64,000 nucleotides of DNA from Massilia varians (GTDB lineage: Bacteria > Pseudomonadota > Gammaproteobacteria > Burkholderiales > Burkholderiaceae_D). This document shows, in pieces, positions 49,636 to 59,789 of the stretch. The notes under the pieces were generated by a model. The model worked only from the letters and a program-made list of their open reading frames with translations. It ran no database searches and was not told where the DNA came from. Each line of letters begins with the position of its first letter. Position 1 is the stretch's first letter. Location of the stretch: contig NZ_AP026966.1 in NCBI RefSeq assembly GCF_027923905.1, positions 3,721,001-3,785,000 of the forward strand. Reading direction: 5' to 3'. A program made the position numbers and the translations under genes.

Positions 49636-49779
49636 ATGGGTGCTGCCGCGCGCGGCATGCCGCTGTGGCAGGTGGCGCAGCAGCTCGGCTACGCCAGCCA
49701 GTCGGCCTTCACGACCATGTTCAGGAAGACCTTCGGCAGCACGCCGTCGCGCTACTTCACGGATGACGGCCGCGGCTAG
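49636..49779 (+). pseudogene. 3' remnant of an AraC family regulator
   Basis: Only the last 47 codons remain: MPLWQVAQQLGYASQSAFTTMF followed by RKTFGSTPSRYF. This is the second helix-turn-helix of an AraC protein, with the usual LGYASQSAFTTMF signature. The rest of the gene is missing, replaced by the preceding unknown gene. The fragment's stop overlaps the stop of the convergent histidine kinase. It has no start or ribosome site of its own and is not expected to be made. Confidence 0.75.
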
Positions 49780-51018
49780 AAGCTGATGACGAAGCGCGCG
49801 CCCTGCCCCGGCGGCCGCGCATAGCGCACCGTGCCGCCGTTCTCGTGGACCAGGTGGCGCACCATCGCCAGCCCGATGCCGCCGCCCTGCTTCTTGGTCG
49901 TGAAGAAAGGCGTGAAGATGTGCTTGACGAGTTCGGGCGGCACGCCGGGGCCGTCGTCCGCCACTTCGATGCGCAGGCGGCCGCCGCGCACCAGGCGGGC
50001 GCTGACGCGCGCTCCCGCCCGGTCGAGGCCGGCGCTGGCCTCGAAGGCATTCTTGAGCAGGTTGATCAAGGCCTGTTCCAGTTGCCCCGGGTCGGCCACC
50101 AGCTCGAGCGTGCTCGGCTCGACCGAGAACCGGACCTGGCCGCCGTGCGCGCGCCAGGCGGGGGCGACCAGCGCGCGCACCCGCTCGAACAGGGCGGCAA
50201 GCTGGATGCGTTCCGGCCGTGCGGCCGGCACGTTCGACAGGCTGCGGTAGCTGGCCACGAAATCGGCCAGGCTGTCGGCGCGCCGGCTGATGGCGTCGAG
50301 CGCGGTGACCAGATCGTGGGCGACATCCTGCGGCAGCGCCTCGCGCACCTCGTCCAGCATGTCGCGTGCGGTGCGCGACAGCGACGCCACCGGCGTGAGC
50401 GAATTCATGATCTCATGGGTCAGCACGTGCACCAGCTGGCGCCAGGCGTTCAGCGCTTCCGCTTCCAGCTCGCTCTCGACCGGCATCAGGGCGGCCAGGC
50501 GCTGGCTTCTTCCCTGCAGCGCCAGTTCGGACACTGCCAACAGCGCGCGCTCGGCCCCGCGCTCGGTCTCGAACTGGATCATGCTGCGGCGCTCGCCCGG
50601 CTGGCCGGCCAGCTGGCGGTAGAGCGCGGCCGGTTCGACGGCGCGGCCGGGCGCGACCAGCTTGCGCGCATTGCCATTGAGCGGCTGGACCCGCGCAGCC
50701 GCGCAGTCCTCGCCCGCGCCCTCGATGCGAAACAGCGCGATCGGCGCGTGCTCCAGGCTGGTCTCCAGCGCCAGCGCATTGTCGACCAGGTGCTGCTGTT
50801 CGATGCTGAGGACGGCCTTCGGTTCGGGCGGCCTGGGGTGGCGCAGCATGGCGAGACGGCCGAGGCAGCCCCACAGCGTCCACAGCAGGGGCAGCGCCGT
50901 CAGGGCGCACAGCACCACCAGGCGCGGTGCATCGTGGACCATGCCGGCGCCGAAGGCCAGCACGGCGACGCCCGCCAGGCACAGCAGGACGGCGGCCTTG
51001 AGCTGCCCTTCCCGCGGC

Positions 51019-51029
<11 letters not shown>
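49776..51029 (-). CDS. NtrY-like sensor histidine kinase paired with a sigma-54 regulator
   Basis: This 417-aa protein has two N-terminal membrane helices (AAVLLCLAGVAVLAFGAGMV and PRLVVLCALTALPLLWTLWGCL), a sensor-like segment, the H-box VHVLTHEIMNSLTPVASLS with the phosphoacceptor His, and ATPase boxes (NLLKNAFEAS, DDGPGVP, GGGIGLAMVRHLV). It lies downstream of the sigma-54 regulator with an 11-bp overlap, so they form a two-component pair. The target is probably the divergent export operon at 52605-57035. Confidence 0.92.
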
Positions 51030-52389
<1,360 letters not shown>

Positions 52390-52456
52390 TCGTGAGCGTG
52401 GGCAGTCATGACGGAATCGCATTCTAGCAGCGCCAATCGGCGCGGTGGACAGGCCG

Positions 52457-52472
52457 CCGGACACCTGTCCGG
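52457..52472. promoter_or_regulatory. Candidate enhancer site 1 of the export operon
   Basis: CCGGACACCTGTCCGG: seven-base arms CCGGACA/TGTCCGG with a two-base spacer. The centre is 33 bp, about three helical turns, from the second site. It is likely bound by the divergent sigma-54 regulator. Confidence 0.65.
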
Positions 52473-52489
52473 CTGCGAACATGCATACC

Positions 52490-52505
52490 TGTCCGGATCC
52501 GGACA
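52490..52505. promoter_or_regulatory. Candidate enhancer site 2 of the export operon
   Basis: TGTCCGGATCCGGACA is a fully symmetrical 16-bp palindrome built from the same TGTCCGG/CCGGACA arms. Centred about 75 bp before the predicted transcript start, a usual range for sigma-54 enhancer binding. Confidence 0.65.
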
Positions 52506-52545
52506 CTCTTGCCCGAAAACCGTCCGCCAGGCCGCAAAACCGGGG

Positions 52546-52560
52546 TGGCACGGAAGTTGC
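52546..52560 (+). promoter_or_regulatory. Consensus sigma-54 promoter of the export operon
   Basis: TGGCACGGAAGTTGC matches the -24/-12 consensus TGGCAC-N5-TTGC. The GG and GC pairs lie 12 bp apart. The transcript would begin near 52572, 33 bp before the first ATG. Confidence 0.88.
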
Positions 52561-52604
52561 GAAGACTGGGGCATTTCAACCCGCAGTCTCGAACACAGAA
52601 CCAT

Positions 52605-53900
52605 ATGGACCGACTCCCTCCCCAAGCCCAGGCCCAGGCCGTCACCGGCGCCGCCATGGACGTCGTGGTGCCCAGGCGCCGCGGCAAGCTGTATGTGCAC
52701 GCCGGCGTGACCCTGGCGCTGCTGGCCGCCTTCGGCGCCGGCGCCTGGCACTTCATGCCGCACGGCCTGCAGGTGGACAGTGCCGACGTGCGCGTCGCTA
52801 GCGCCGCCACCGGCATCTTCCGCGACGACATCGTGGTGCGCGCCACCGCGCAGCCGCTCAATTCCATCATGCTCGACTCGGTCGAATCGGGCCGCGTCGA
52901 GGAAGTGCTGGTGGAGGACGGCCAGGCGGTCGACAAGGGCCAGCTGCTGTTCCGGCTGTCCAATCCGCTGCGCAACCTGGCGCTGCTGGAGCGCCAGGCC
53001 GAACAGGCGCAGCAGATCTCGAACCTGGCCAACCTGCGGGTGGCCCAGGAAACCAGCCGCAGCGAACACCGGCGCCGTCTCTCGGATGCCGAATTCGCGG
53101 TGCAGCAGGCCGAGAAGCAGCATGCGCGCAACAGCCGCCTGGCCCAGCAGGGCTTCATTTCGGCGGTGGCGCTGGAAGAGTCCGCCGACCAGCTGGCCCA
53201 GCAGCGTCGCACGCTGGAGAACGAACAGCGCCGCTTCGACACCGAGGAGCGGGTGCGCCAGCGCGGCCTGCAGCAGATGGAAACCGCGATCGACGGCTTC
53301 GCCTCCGGCCTGCAGCTGGTCAGCGCCACCGTCGATGCGCTGGCGGTGCGGGCGCCGGCGGCCGGCATGCTGACCGACTTCCGCCTGCAGGTCGGCCAGA
53401 CCGTGCAACCGAACCAGAACATCGGCCGCATCGACGACCCCAAGCGCTTCAAGCTGTCCCTGCAGGTCGACGAGTTCTACCTGAGCCGGGTGACGCGCGG
53501 CCTGGCCGGCAGCGTCACCCAGGACGGCAAGGTCTATCCCTTGAAGGTGAGCGCGGTATTCCCGCAGATCCGGGAAGGCCGCTTCACCGCCGAGATGGTG
53601 TTTACGGGGGAGCAGCCGGCCGTGATCAGCCCGGGCCAGAGCCTGGACGCGCAGCTGACCCTGGGCCAGCCGGCCCAGGCCCTGCTGCTGCCGACGGGTG
53701 CGTTCATGAACGACAACGGCGGCGCCTGGGTCTTCGTGGTCGACCGGGCCAGCGGCCGCGCCGAGAAGCGCCCGGTGCGCCTGGGCCGGCGCAACAACAG
53801 CCACGTCGAGGTCCTGTCCGGCCTGAGCGCGGGCGAGCAGGTCGTCATTTCCAGTTACGGGCCGTTCGGCAAGGCCGAGCAGCTGCAGATCAACCACTAA
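52605..53900 (+). CDS. Membrane fusion (HlyD/RND-type periplasmic adaptor) protein
   Basis: The protein has 431 aa: short cytoplasmic start, one membrane helix (YVHAGVTLALLAAFGAGAWHF), a lipoyl/hairpin section with long coiled coil (ALLERQAEQAQQISNLANLRVAQE to RRTLENEQRRFDTEERVRQ), and beta-barrel domains with DALAVRAPAAGMLTDF. It links an inner-membrane pump to an outer-membrane channel. Adjacent ABC and FtsX/MacB-like genes form the export machine, though no outer-membrane TolC gene is in the window. The first ATG at 52605 has only a weak ribosome site, and a later ATG at 52656 is possible. Confidence 0.9.
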   Translation: MDRLPPQAQAQAVTGAAMDVVVPRRRGKLYVHAGVTLALLAAFGAGAWHFMPHGLQVDSADVRVASAATGIFRDDIVVRATAQPLNSIMLDSVESGRVEEVLVEDGQAVDKGQLLFRLSNPLRNLALLERQAEQAQQISNLANLRVAQETSRSEHRRRLSDAEFAVQQAEKQHARNSRLAQQGFISAVALEESADQLAQQRRTLENEQRRFDTEERVRQRGLQQMETAIDGFASGLQLVSATVDALAVRAPAAGMLTDFRLQVGQTVQPNQNIGRIDDPKRFKLSLQVDEFYLSRVTRGLAGSVTQDGKVYPLKVSAVFPQIREGRFTAEMVFTGEQPAVISPGQSLDAQLTLGQPAQALLLPTGAFMNDNGGAWVFVVDRASGRAEKRPVRLGRRNNSHVEVLSGLSAGEQVVISSYGPFGKAEQLQINH

Positions 53901-53930
53901 GCAGTGACAGAAAAACAGAAAGGAAGCACC

Positions 53931-54611
<681 letters not shown>

Positions 54612-54617
54612 GGAGCG

Positions 54618-57035
54618 ATGATGATCTTGCGTGACGCATTGCGTGATTTCCGCATCGGCTGGCGCCTCCTGGTCAAGGAGCCGGCGTATTCGGCGGTGGT
54701 GGTGCTGGGCCTGGCCGTCGGCTTCGCCGCCTGCTTCCTGCTGCTCGGCTACGTCGCCCATTCCCTATCCTACGACCGCCACGTGCCTCAGCGCGAACAG
54801 GTCTACCGTCTCATGCAGAAGTGGAATACCGCCAGCGCGAGCGGCCATTGGAGCGACACCTCCAGCCTGCCGGCGCGCGACGCCGTGGTCGCCAGCGGCG
54901 CACCGGTACTGGCCAGCGCCTTCATCGAGAGCGACATCGACGTGCGCGTCGGTGGCCAGGTGCAGACCATCAGCCTGACCGTGGTCGACCCCGACTTCCG
55001 CCGCATCATCAATCCGCCCGTCGCGGCCGGCAACCTGGCCGAAGCGCTGGCGCGGCCCGATGCGCTGGCCTTGAGCCGCGAAACCGCCACCAGGCTGTTC
55101 GGCCGCGATGACGCCGTCGGCAAGACCGTGCAGGTGGCGGGCCAGCCCTACCGCGTGGCCGCCGTGCTGGAAGACCCGCCGGCCGCCACGGTCCTGCCCT
55201 TCGCCGCGCTGGCAGGCATCAAGACCGCGATCTGGAAGCCGGAATACCGGCAGCTGGTCACCACCAACTGGGGTTCCTCGCACGGCGGCGTCTACGTCAA
55301 GCTGCTGCCCGGCGCCAGCCAGCAGACCGTGCTCGATTCCGTGCGGCGCGCCATGCTGGCCTCCAGCTTCTACCAGCGCATGAGTCCCGAGCAGGTGGCC
55401 TCGCTGGGCGGCCGCGACCTGCTCGACTTCCGCCTCGGTCCCTTGAGCGACGCCTACCTCGACCCCTTGATCAAGTTTCCTTCGCCGATCCACGGCGACC
55501 GCAAGACCATCTTCGGCCTGGCCGCGGTGGGGGTGCTGATCCTGGTGCTGGCCGCCACCAACTACGTCAACCTGGCCACCGTGCGCACGGTGCGGCGCCA
55601 GCGCGAGATCGCGGTGCGCAAGGTGCTCGGCGCCAGCACCGGCACGGTCAGCCGGCATTTCCTGGCCGAGTCGGTGCTGGTGTGCCTGGTCGCCACCGCG
55701 ATCGGCCTGCTGCTGGCCTGGCTGCTGCTGCCGGTGTTCTCCGACCTGGTGCAGCGCAAGCTCGACCGGATGTTCACCCCCGTGTCGATCGGCCTCGGCC
55801 TGCTGCTTGGCGTGCTGGTCGGCCTGCTGGCCGGCGCCTATCCGGCCTGGTCGGCCATCAAGGTGCGCCCCACCGCGGCCCTGGCCGGCCGCGGCAACAG
55901 CGAGACCGTGGGCGGGCTGCGCCTGCGGCGCGTGCTCACGGTGCTGCAGTTCGCCACCGCCATGGGCCTGACCAGCCTGACCCTGGCCGTGGCCTGGCAG
56001 ACCCGCTATGCCAGCAGCCTCGATCCGGGCTTCGACCCGGCGCCGCTCCTGATCGTGCCGACCGCCGACGACATGCGCAGCGCCAACGTGCGTGCCTTCC
56101 GCGACGCGCTGGCGCGCCTGCCGGGCGTGTCCGGCGTGGCGGTGAGCGACGCGCCGGTGACCGTCAACTTCAACAGCACCGCGCTGCAGCGCGACGGCGG
56201 CAGCCCGATCGAGATCCACTGGGCCCGGGTCAGTCCCGAATTCTTCGGCGTCTACGGAATCAAGCCGGCCGCCGGCCGCCTGTATGAGCCCACGCGCGAC
56301 AAGCTGGAAGACGAGAACAAGATCGTCATCAACGAAGCGGGGGCGCGCAAGTTCGGTTTCGCCAGCGCCCAGGATGCGGTCGGCAAGTTCATCCGCACGC
56401 CGGGCGGCGAGGACACGATGCAGGTGGTGGGCGTGGCGCCGAACCTGCGCCACCGCTCGGCGCACGAGGAGATGCAGGCCACGGTCTACTTCCTGGGCGA
56501 GCGCAGCGGCGTGTTTACCGTGCGCGCCGAACAGGACGGCGCGGCGGTGCAGCGCGCCATCGAGGAACTGTGGCCGCGCTACTTCCCGAACGACGTGCTG
56601 GACGTGCAGCGCATGTCCGCCCTGTTCGCCGCCGGCTATGCGGACGACCTGCGCCTGGCCAAGCTCCTGGGAGCCTCGAGCGTGATCGCCACGGCGATTG
56701 CCGCCTTCGGCATCTACGTGCTGGCCGCCTACAGTGTGCAGCGCAAGGCGCGCGAGATCGTCTTGCGCAAGCTGTACGGCGCCGGCCACGCCGCCATCGG
56801 CCGCCTGGTGGCGCGCGAGTTCGTGGTCTTGATCGGCATCGGCGCCCTGGTCAGCCTGCCGATCGCCTTCGTGGCGGTGCAGCGCTACCTGGCCGGCTTC
56901 ACCGAGCAGGCGCCGATCGGGGCCTGGACCGTGAGCGCGGCCCTGCTCGTGGCCGCGGTCGTGGCGACCGGGTCGACCGCCCGCCATGCGCTGGCGGCGA
57001 TGCAGATCCGCCCGGCGCAGGCACTGCGCGAATAA
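54618..57035 (+). CDS. FtsX/MacB-like ABC transporter permease with two core domains
   Basis: This 805-aa protein begins with a helix after DFRIGWRLLVKEPAYSAVVVLGLAVGF and has a large periplasmic core domain (VPQREQVYRLMQKWNTAS). FtsX-type helices follow near 290-420 (IFGLAAVGVLILVLAATNYVNLATVRTVRRQREIAVRKVLGAS). It then repeats the pattern: periplasmic core, then helices closing with VQRKAREIVLRKLYGAGHAAIGRLVAREFVVLIGIGALVSLPIAFVAV. It is a MacB-type mechanotransmitter joined with the adaptor for export of an unknown cargo. The gene follows the ATPase by 6 bp. Confidence 0.92.
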   Translation: MMILRDALRDFRIGWRLLVKEPAYSAVVVLGLAVGFAACFLLLGYVAHSLSYDRHVPQREQVYRLMQKWNTASASGHWSDTSSLPARDAVVASGAPVLASAFIESDIDVRVGGQVQTISLTVVDPDFRRIINPPVAAGNLAEALARPDALALSRETATRLFGRDDAVGKTVQVAGQPYRVAAVLEDPPAATVLPFAALAGIKTAIWKPEYRQLVTTNWGSSHGGVYVKLLPGASQQTVLDSVRRAMLASSFYQRMSPEQVASLGGRDLLDFRLGPLSDAYLDPLIKFPSPIHGDRKTIFGLAAVGVLILVLAATNYVNLATVRTVRRQREIAVRKVLGASTGTVSRHFLAESVLVCLVATAIGLLLAWLLLPVFSDLVQRKLDRMFTPVSIGLGLLLGVLVGLLAGAYPAWSAIKVRPTAALAGRGNSETVGGLRLRRVLTVLQFATAMGLTSLTLAVAWQTRYASSLDPGFDPAPLLIVPTADDMRSANVRAFRDALARLPGVSGVAVSDAPVTVNFNSTALQRDGGSPIEIHWARVSPEFFGVYGIKPAAGRLYEPTRDKLEDENKIVINEAGARKFGFASAQDAVGKFIRTPGGEDTMQVVGVAPNLRHRSAHEEMQATVYFLGERSGVFTVRAEQDGAAVQRAIEELWPRYFPNDVLDVQRMSALFAAGYADDLRLAKLLGASSVIATAIAAFGIYVLAAYSVQRKAREIVLRKLYGAGHAAIGRLVAREFVVLIGIGALVSLPIAFVAVQRYLAGFTEQAPIGAWTVSAALLVAAVVATGSTARHALAAMQIRPAQALRE

Positions 57036-57036
57036 G

Positions 57037-59013
57037 TCAGTGTTTCCTTGCGGTCTCGGTAGCGACCGCAAGGGACGCTCCCTGCTCCGGCGCCAGGAAC
57101 CTGGTCGACGGCCTGCCATCGGCGTTGTGGTGCACGATGCGGACCGGCCGTCCTTGCGCGTCGAGCCACACTTGGCCGATGCCGGCGCCGTTCCAGACGC
57201 GCTCGCCCTCCTGGCGCTGGTCCGGGAGGTGCGGCGTGAACACCAGGTCGCGGCGCTTGGTGAACCAGTTCAGCGGCGAGCGCGGCGCATACAGCCAGCG
57301 GTTCAAGCGATCGAGCCAGTCCAGCAGGCGGCGCGGGAATTCGTTCTTGATGCCACTGCTGGTGATCTGCCAGACATGGGGCACGCGATCCGAGTCGCGC
57401 ACCTCGACGTCGTAGGCAAAGGAATAGTGCACGTCGCCCGACAGCACCACGTAGTTGCCCGGGGTGCGCGAATGACTAAAGATATTCAACATGCTGTTGG
57501 CCGCGCCGCGATGCGCCATCCAGTTCTCGGCGTCGACGGTCAGGGCCGCACCGAGAAAGGTGGCGATCCGCTGCACCACCTCGATCAGCTTGACCCCGAA
57601 CATGGGCGTCGGCGAGACGATGACGGCGGCGCTTTCGTCCAGCAGTTCGTGCTGCAGCTCGCTCAAGGCCTCCCAATCCATCAGGCCCGACGGATGGCCG
57701 GGCCGGCGCCGGTTGCGCCAGCGCCGGGTGCGGGTATCGAGCACGATGATCGTGGGCGTGGTCCGCAGCACGACATCCCACTGGCGAAAACGCAGCAGGC
57801 GCTTGACCAGCGCGTCCTGCCTGGGCGCGTCGAGCCGCCCGTCGTCCGCCGCCGTGGCGGTCAGCGCCGCCAAGTCGTCCAGCGCCGCCGCGAATACCTC
57901 CGGGCGGTTGCCCCAGCCCTGGCACAGCATGTAGGCGACCAGCGCATTGCCGACGATGCGGCGCGAGAACGGGTGCCCGTAAGCGGTGCTTTCCCACTTG
58001 GCCGACAGGTTCCAGTCGTCGGTGATGTCGTGGTCGTCGAAGATCATCAGGGTCTGCACGTGCGCCAGCAATCGCGCGCAGCCGGGCAGATCGTGCCGGA
58101 ATCCCGCCAGCGCCTCGGACTCGCGCCGCCAGCGCTGCGCCTGCCTGGGCGTCAGTGGCGGCGCGGCCGCATCCGCCACCAGGCGCCACGGCACGGGCGA
58201 CCAGACCAGCAGGTACATGGCCATCACCTCGGCCAGGGTCACCAGGTGGTTGTGCGCATTGGCGGTGGTGAAGATCGGCTTTTCGCTGCCGCCAAAGAAG
58301 CGGTCGCGCAGCGCATCGTTGGACTTGACCGCGGGCAGCAGCTCTTCGCGCCGGTAGTAGCTGGCCGGATGGCGGTACAGCGCATCGCTGTCGGCGACCA
58401 CCGCGCCTTCGAGGCATTCGCCATACAGGCCCAGGCGCCCGATCAGCGCGTGGATCGCCGCCAGCATCGGACCGGCCACGTCGTCCACATACACCTGGTC
58501 ACCGCATAGCATCAGCATGGCAGGGCGCTCCTCGGCCTGGCCGACGTGCCCGGCCAGCAAGGCGTCGGCGCGCGCCAAGCCGTCGCGCGCGCGATGGTGC
58601 GGCTTGCGGCAGGAGCCGAACAGGATATTGTCGCTGCGGCTGCGCAGCACCAGGTTCGGCCGCGTGGCGCCGGCATGCAGCAGGTGCGGCGCCCATTGCG
58701 CGATGCCGGCCTCGATGCCATCGCCCTGCGCAAGGAGCAAGTCATAGTCGATGATGCTGTCCTGCGGCAGCGGCTCGGACAGCGCGACATCGATCAAGTG
58801 CACCCAGGCGTGGCGGCCGACCCGGATCATGCGGCAGCGGCGCGCGTCCAGCGGCAGGTGCCGGGGCGCGCCGCTTGCCGGCGCCAGCACCAGCACCAGG
58901 TCGAGTGGCGCGCTGCCGACCAGCCATAACACCAGACGGCCCGGTTCGAGGCGGCGCAAGACAGGGCCGGCGAGGACGGGCGGCAGGCTCTCGGAGGCAG
59001 GTGGCTGGATCAA
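57037..59013 (-). CDS. PhoD-like phosphodiesterase/alkaline phosphatase family protein
   Basis: The 658-aa protein has motifs of the PhoD-like metallophosphatase fold: FGSCRKPHHRARDG, MLMLCGDQVYVDDVAG, MIFDDHDITDDWN, VVLSGDVHYSFAYDVEV and GIKNEFP. It has no signal peptide or Tat motif, so it is unusual for a PhoD enzyme. The start is uncertain: a TTG at 59013 (LIQPPASESLPPVLAGP) or one further up, since a TACACT -10-like box lies just before it. It faces the ABC permease tail to tail with a one-base gap. Confidence 0.78.
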   Translation of the reverse strand: MIQPPASESLPPVLAGPVLRRLEPGRLVLWLVGSAPLDLVLVLAPASGAPRHLPLDARRCRMIRVGRHAWVHLIDVALSEPLPQDSIIDYDLLLAQGDGIEAGIAQWAPHLLHAGATRPNLVLRSRSDNILFGSCRKPHHRARDGLARADALLAGHVGQAEERPAMLMLCGDQVYVDDVAGPMLAAIHALIGRLGLYGECLEGAVVADSDALYRHPASYYRREELLPAVKSNDALRDRFFGGSEKPIFTTANAHNHLVTLAEVMAMYLLVWSPVPWRLVADAAAPPLTPRQAQRWRRESEALAGFRHDLPGCARLLAHVQTLMIFDDHDITDDWNLSAKWESTAYGHPFSRRIVGNALVAYMLCQGWGNRPEVFAAALDDLAALTATAADDGRLDAPRQDALVKRLLRFRQWDVVLRTTPTIIVLDTRTRRWRNRRRPGHPSGLMDWEALSELQHELLDESAAVIVSPTPMFGVKLIEVVQRIATFLGAALTVDAENWMAHRGAANSMLNIFSHSRTPGNYVVLSGDVHYSFAYDVEVRDSDRVPHVWQITSSGIKNEFPRRLLDWLDRLNRWLYAPRSPLNWFTKRRDLVFTPHLPDQRQEGERVWNGAGIGQVWLDAQGRPVRIVHHNADGRPSTRFLAPEQGASLAVATETARKH

Positions 59014-59193
59014 TCGGCGACTAGGCTGAGCGGGTTGAATGAACGAATCAGTGTAGCAGACACCCTCGTGGGGCTTCGGCACGGCAGCAGCCGGTGTGCC
59101 CCGCCGCCGGCCCGGACAATGCCGGGCGGTATCAAGCGCTTGCCTGCGGCGCATTGCGCTAGGATGACAGTCCACACAGCAAGGAGACGAATC

Positions 59194-59532
59194 ATGGGCG
59201 AAATGGCAAACGTACAGTCGTGCATCCAGGCCTGCATGGAAGCGATGCGCGCCTGCCAGGCATGTGCCGCGGCCGACATCCGCGAAGGCCAGAACAACTG
59301 TGCACTGATCAACCTCGACTGCGCCGACATCTGCGCAGCCACCCTGAACGTGCTGTCGCGCGGCTCGCCTCACCACGGCGACTTCTGCGCGCTGTGCGCC
59401 CACGTCTGCCGGGCCTGCGCGGCCGAGTGCGCCAAGCACGCATCCATGCACCAGCATTGCGCCGAATGCCAGGCGGCCTGCGAGCGCTGCGCCGCCGAGT
59501 GCGACAAGCACGCGCGCGAACGCCACATCTGA
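59194..59532 (+). CDS. Four-helix-bundle copper-binding (Csp/DUF326) protein
   Basis: This 112-aa protein has 17 cysteines, mostly spaced CX2-3C along helices (CIQAC, CQAC, CADIC, CALCAHVC, CRACAAEC, CAECQAAC, CERCAAEC). This is the pattern of cytosolic copper storage proteins, which fill a four-helix bundle with Cu(I). No signal peptide is visible, so it is probably cytoplasmic. AAGGAG lies seven bases before the ATG. It could buffer copper for the cbb3 oxidase made elsewhere in the window, which is inference. Confidence 0.88.
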   Translation: MGEMANVQSCIQACMEAMRACQACAAADIREGQNNCALINLDCADICAATLNVLSRGSPHHGDFCALCAHVCRACAAECAKHASMHQHCAECQAACERCAAECDKHARERHI

Positions 59533-59561
59533 CATCCGGCTTTGTCTCGCCGTCATTGTTT

Positions 59562-59590
59562 CTTGTGCGCCTTCACCAGGGGCGCACAAG
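59562..59590. terminator. Hairpin downstream of the copper protein gene
   Basis: Ten-base arms CTTGTGCGCC and GGCGCACAAG flank a 9-nt loop, 29 bp after the stop of the copper-binding gene. No T-run follows, so it is a weak or factor-helped terminator. Confidence 0.4.
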
Positions 59591-59789
59591 GAGCATTGTC
59601 GTATGTATGCGTCATTTAACACAATCTTAACGCCCCGGTAACGCCGGACTGAGCCGTTGCCGCTTAGCATCGGCTATGATCTGAGCATACTTATACATAC
59701 AAGGTCGCTCCGCCCACAAGGCGGTGCACCACGGGGACATCGCCTGGCGATGTGTGGACCACGTCAACCAGGCGTCGCAACGCGTTTTC

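Noticed and set aside
54765..57119. 784-codon open frame antisense to the FtsX/MacB permease
   Set aside because: Shadow of the clear ABC permease; low-complexity His/Gln/Arg pattern.
57037..59670. 877-codon version of the PhoD-like gene
   Set aside because: The first 200 codons run antisense through the copper-protein gene and have no similarity to PhoD.
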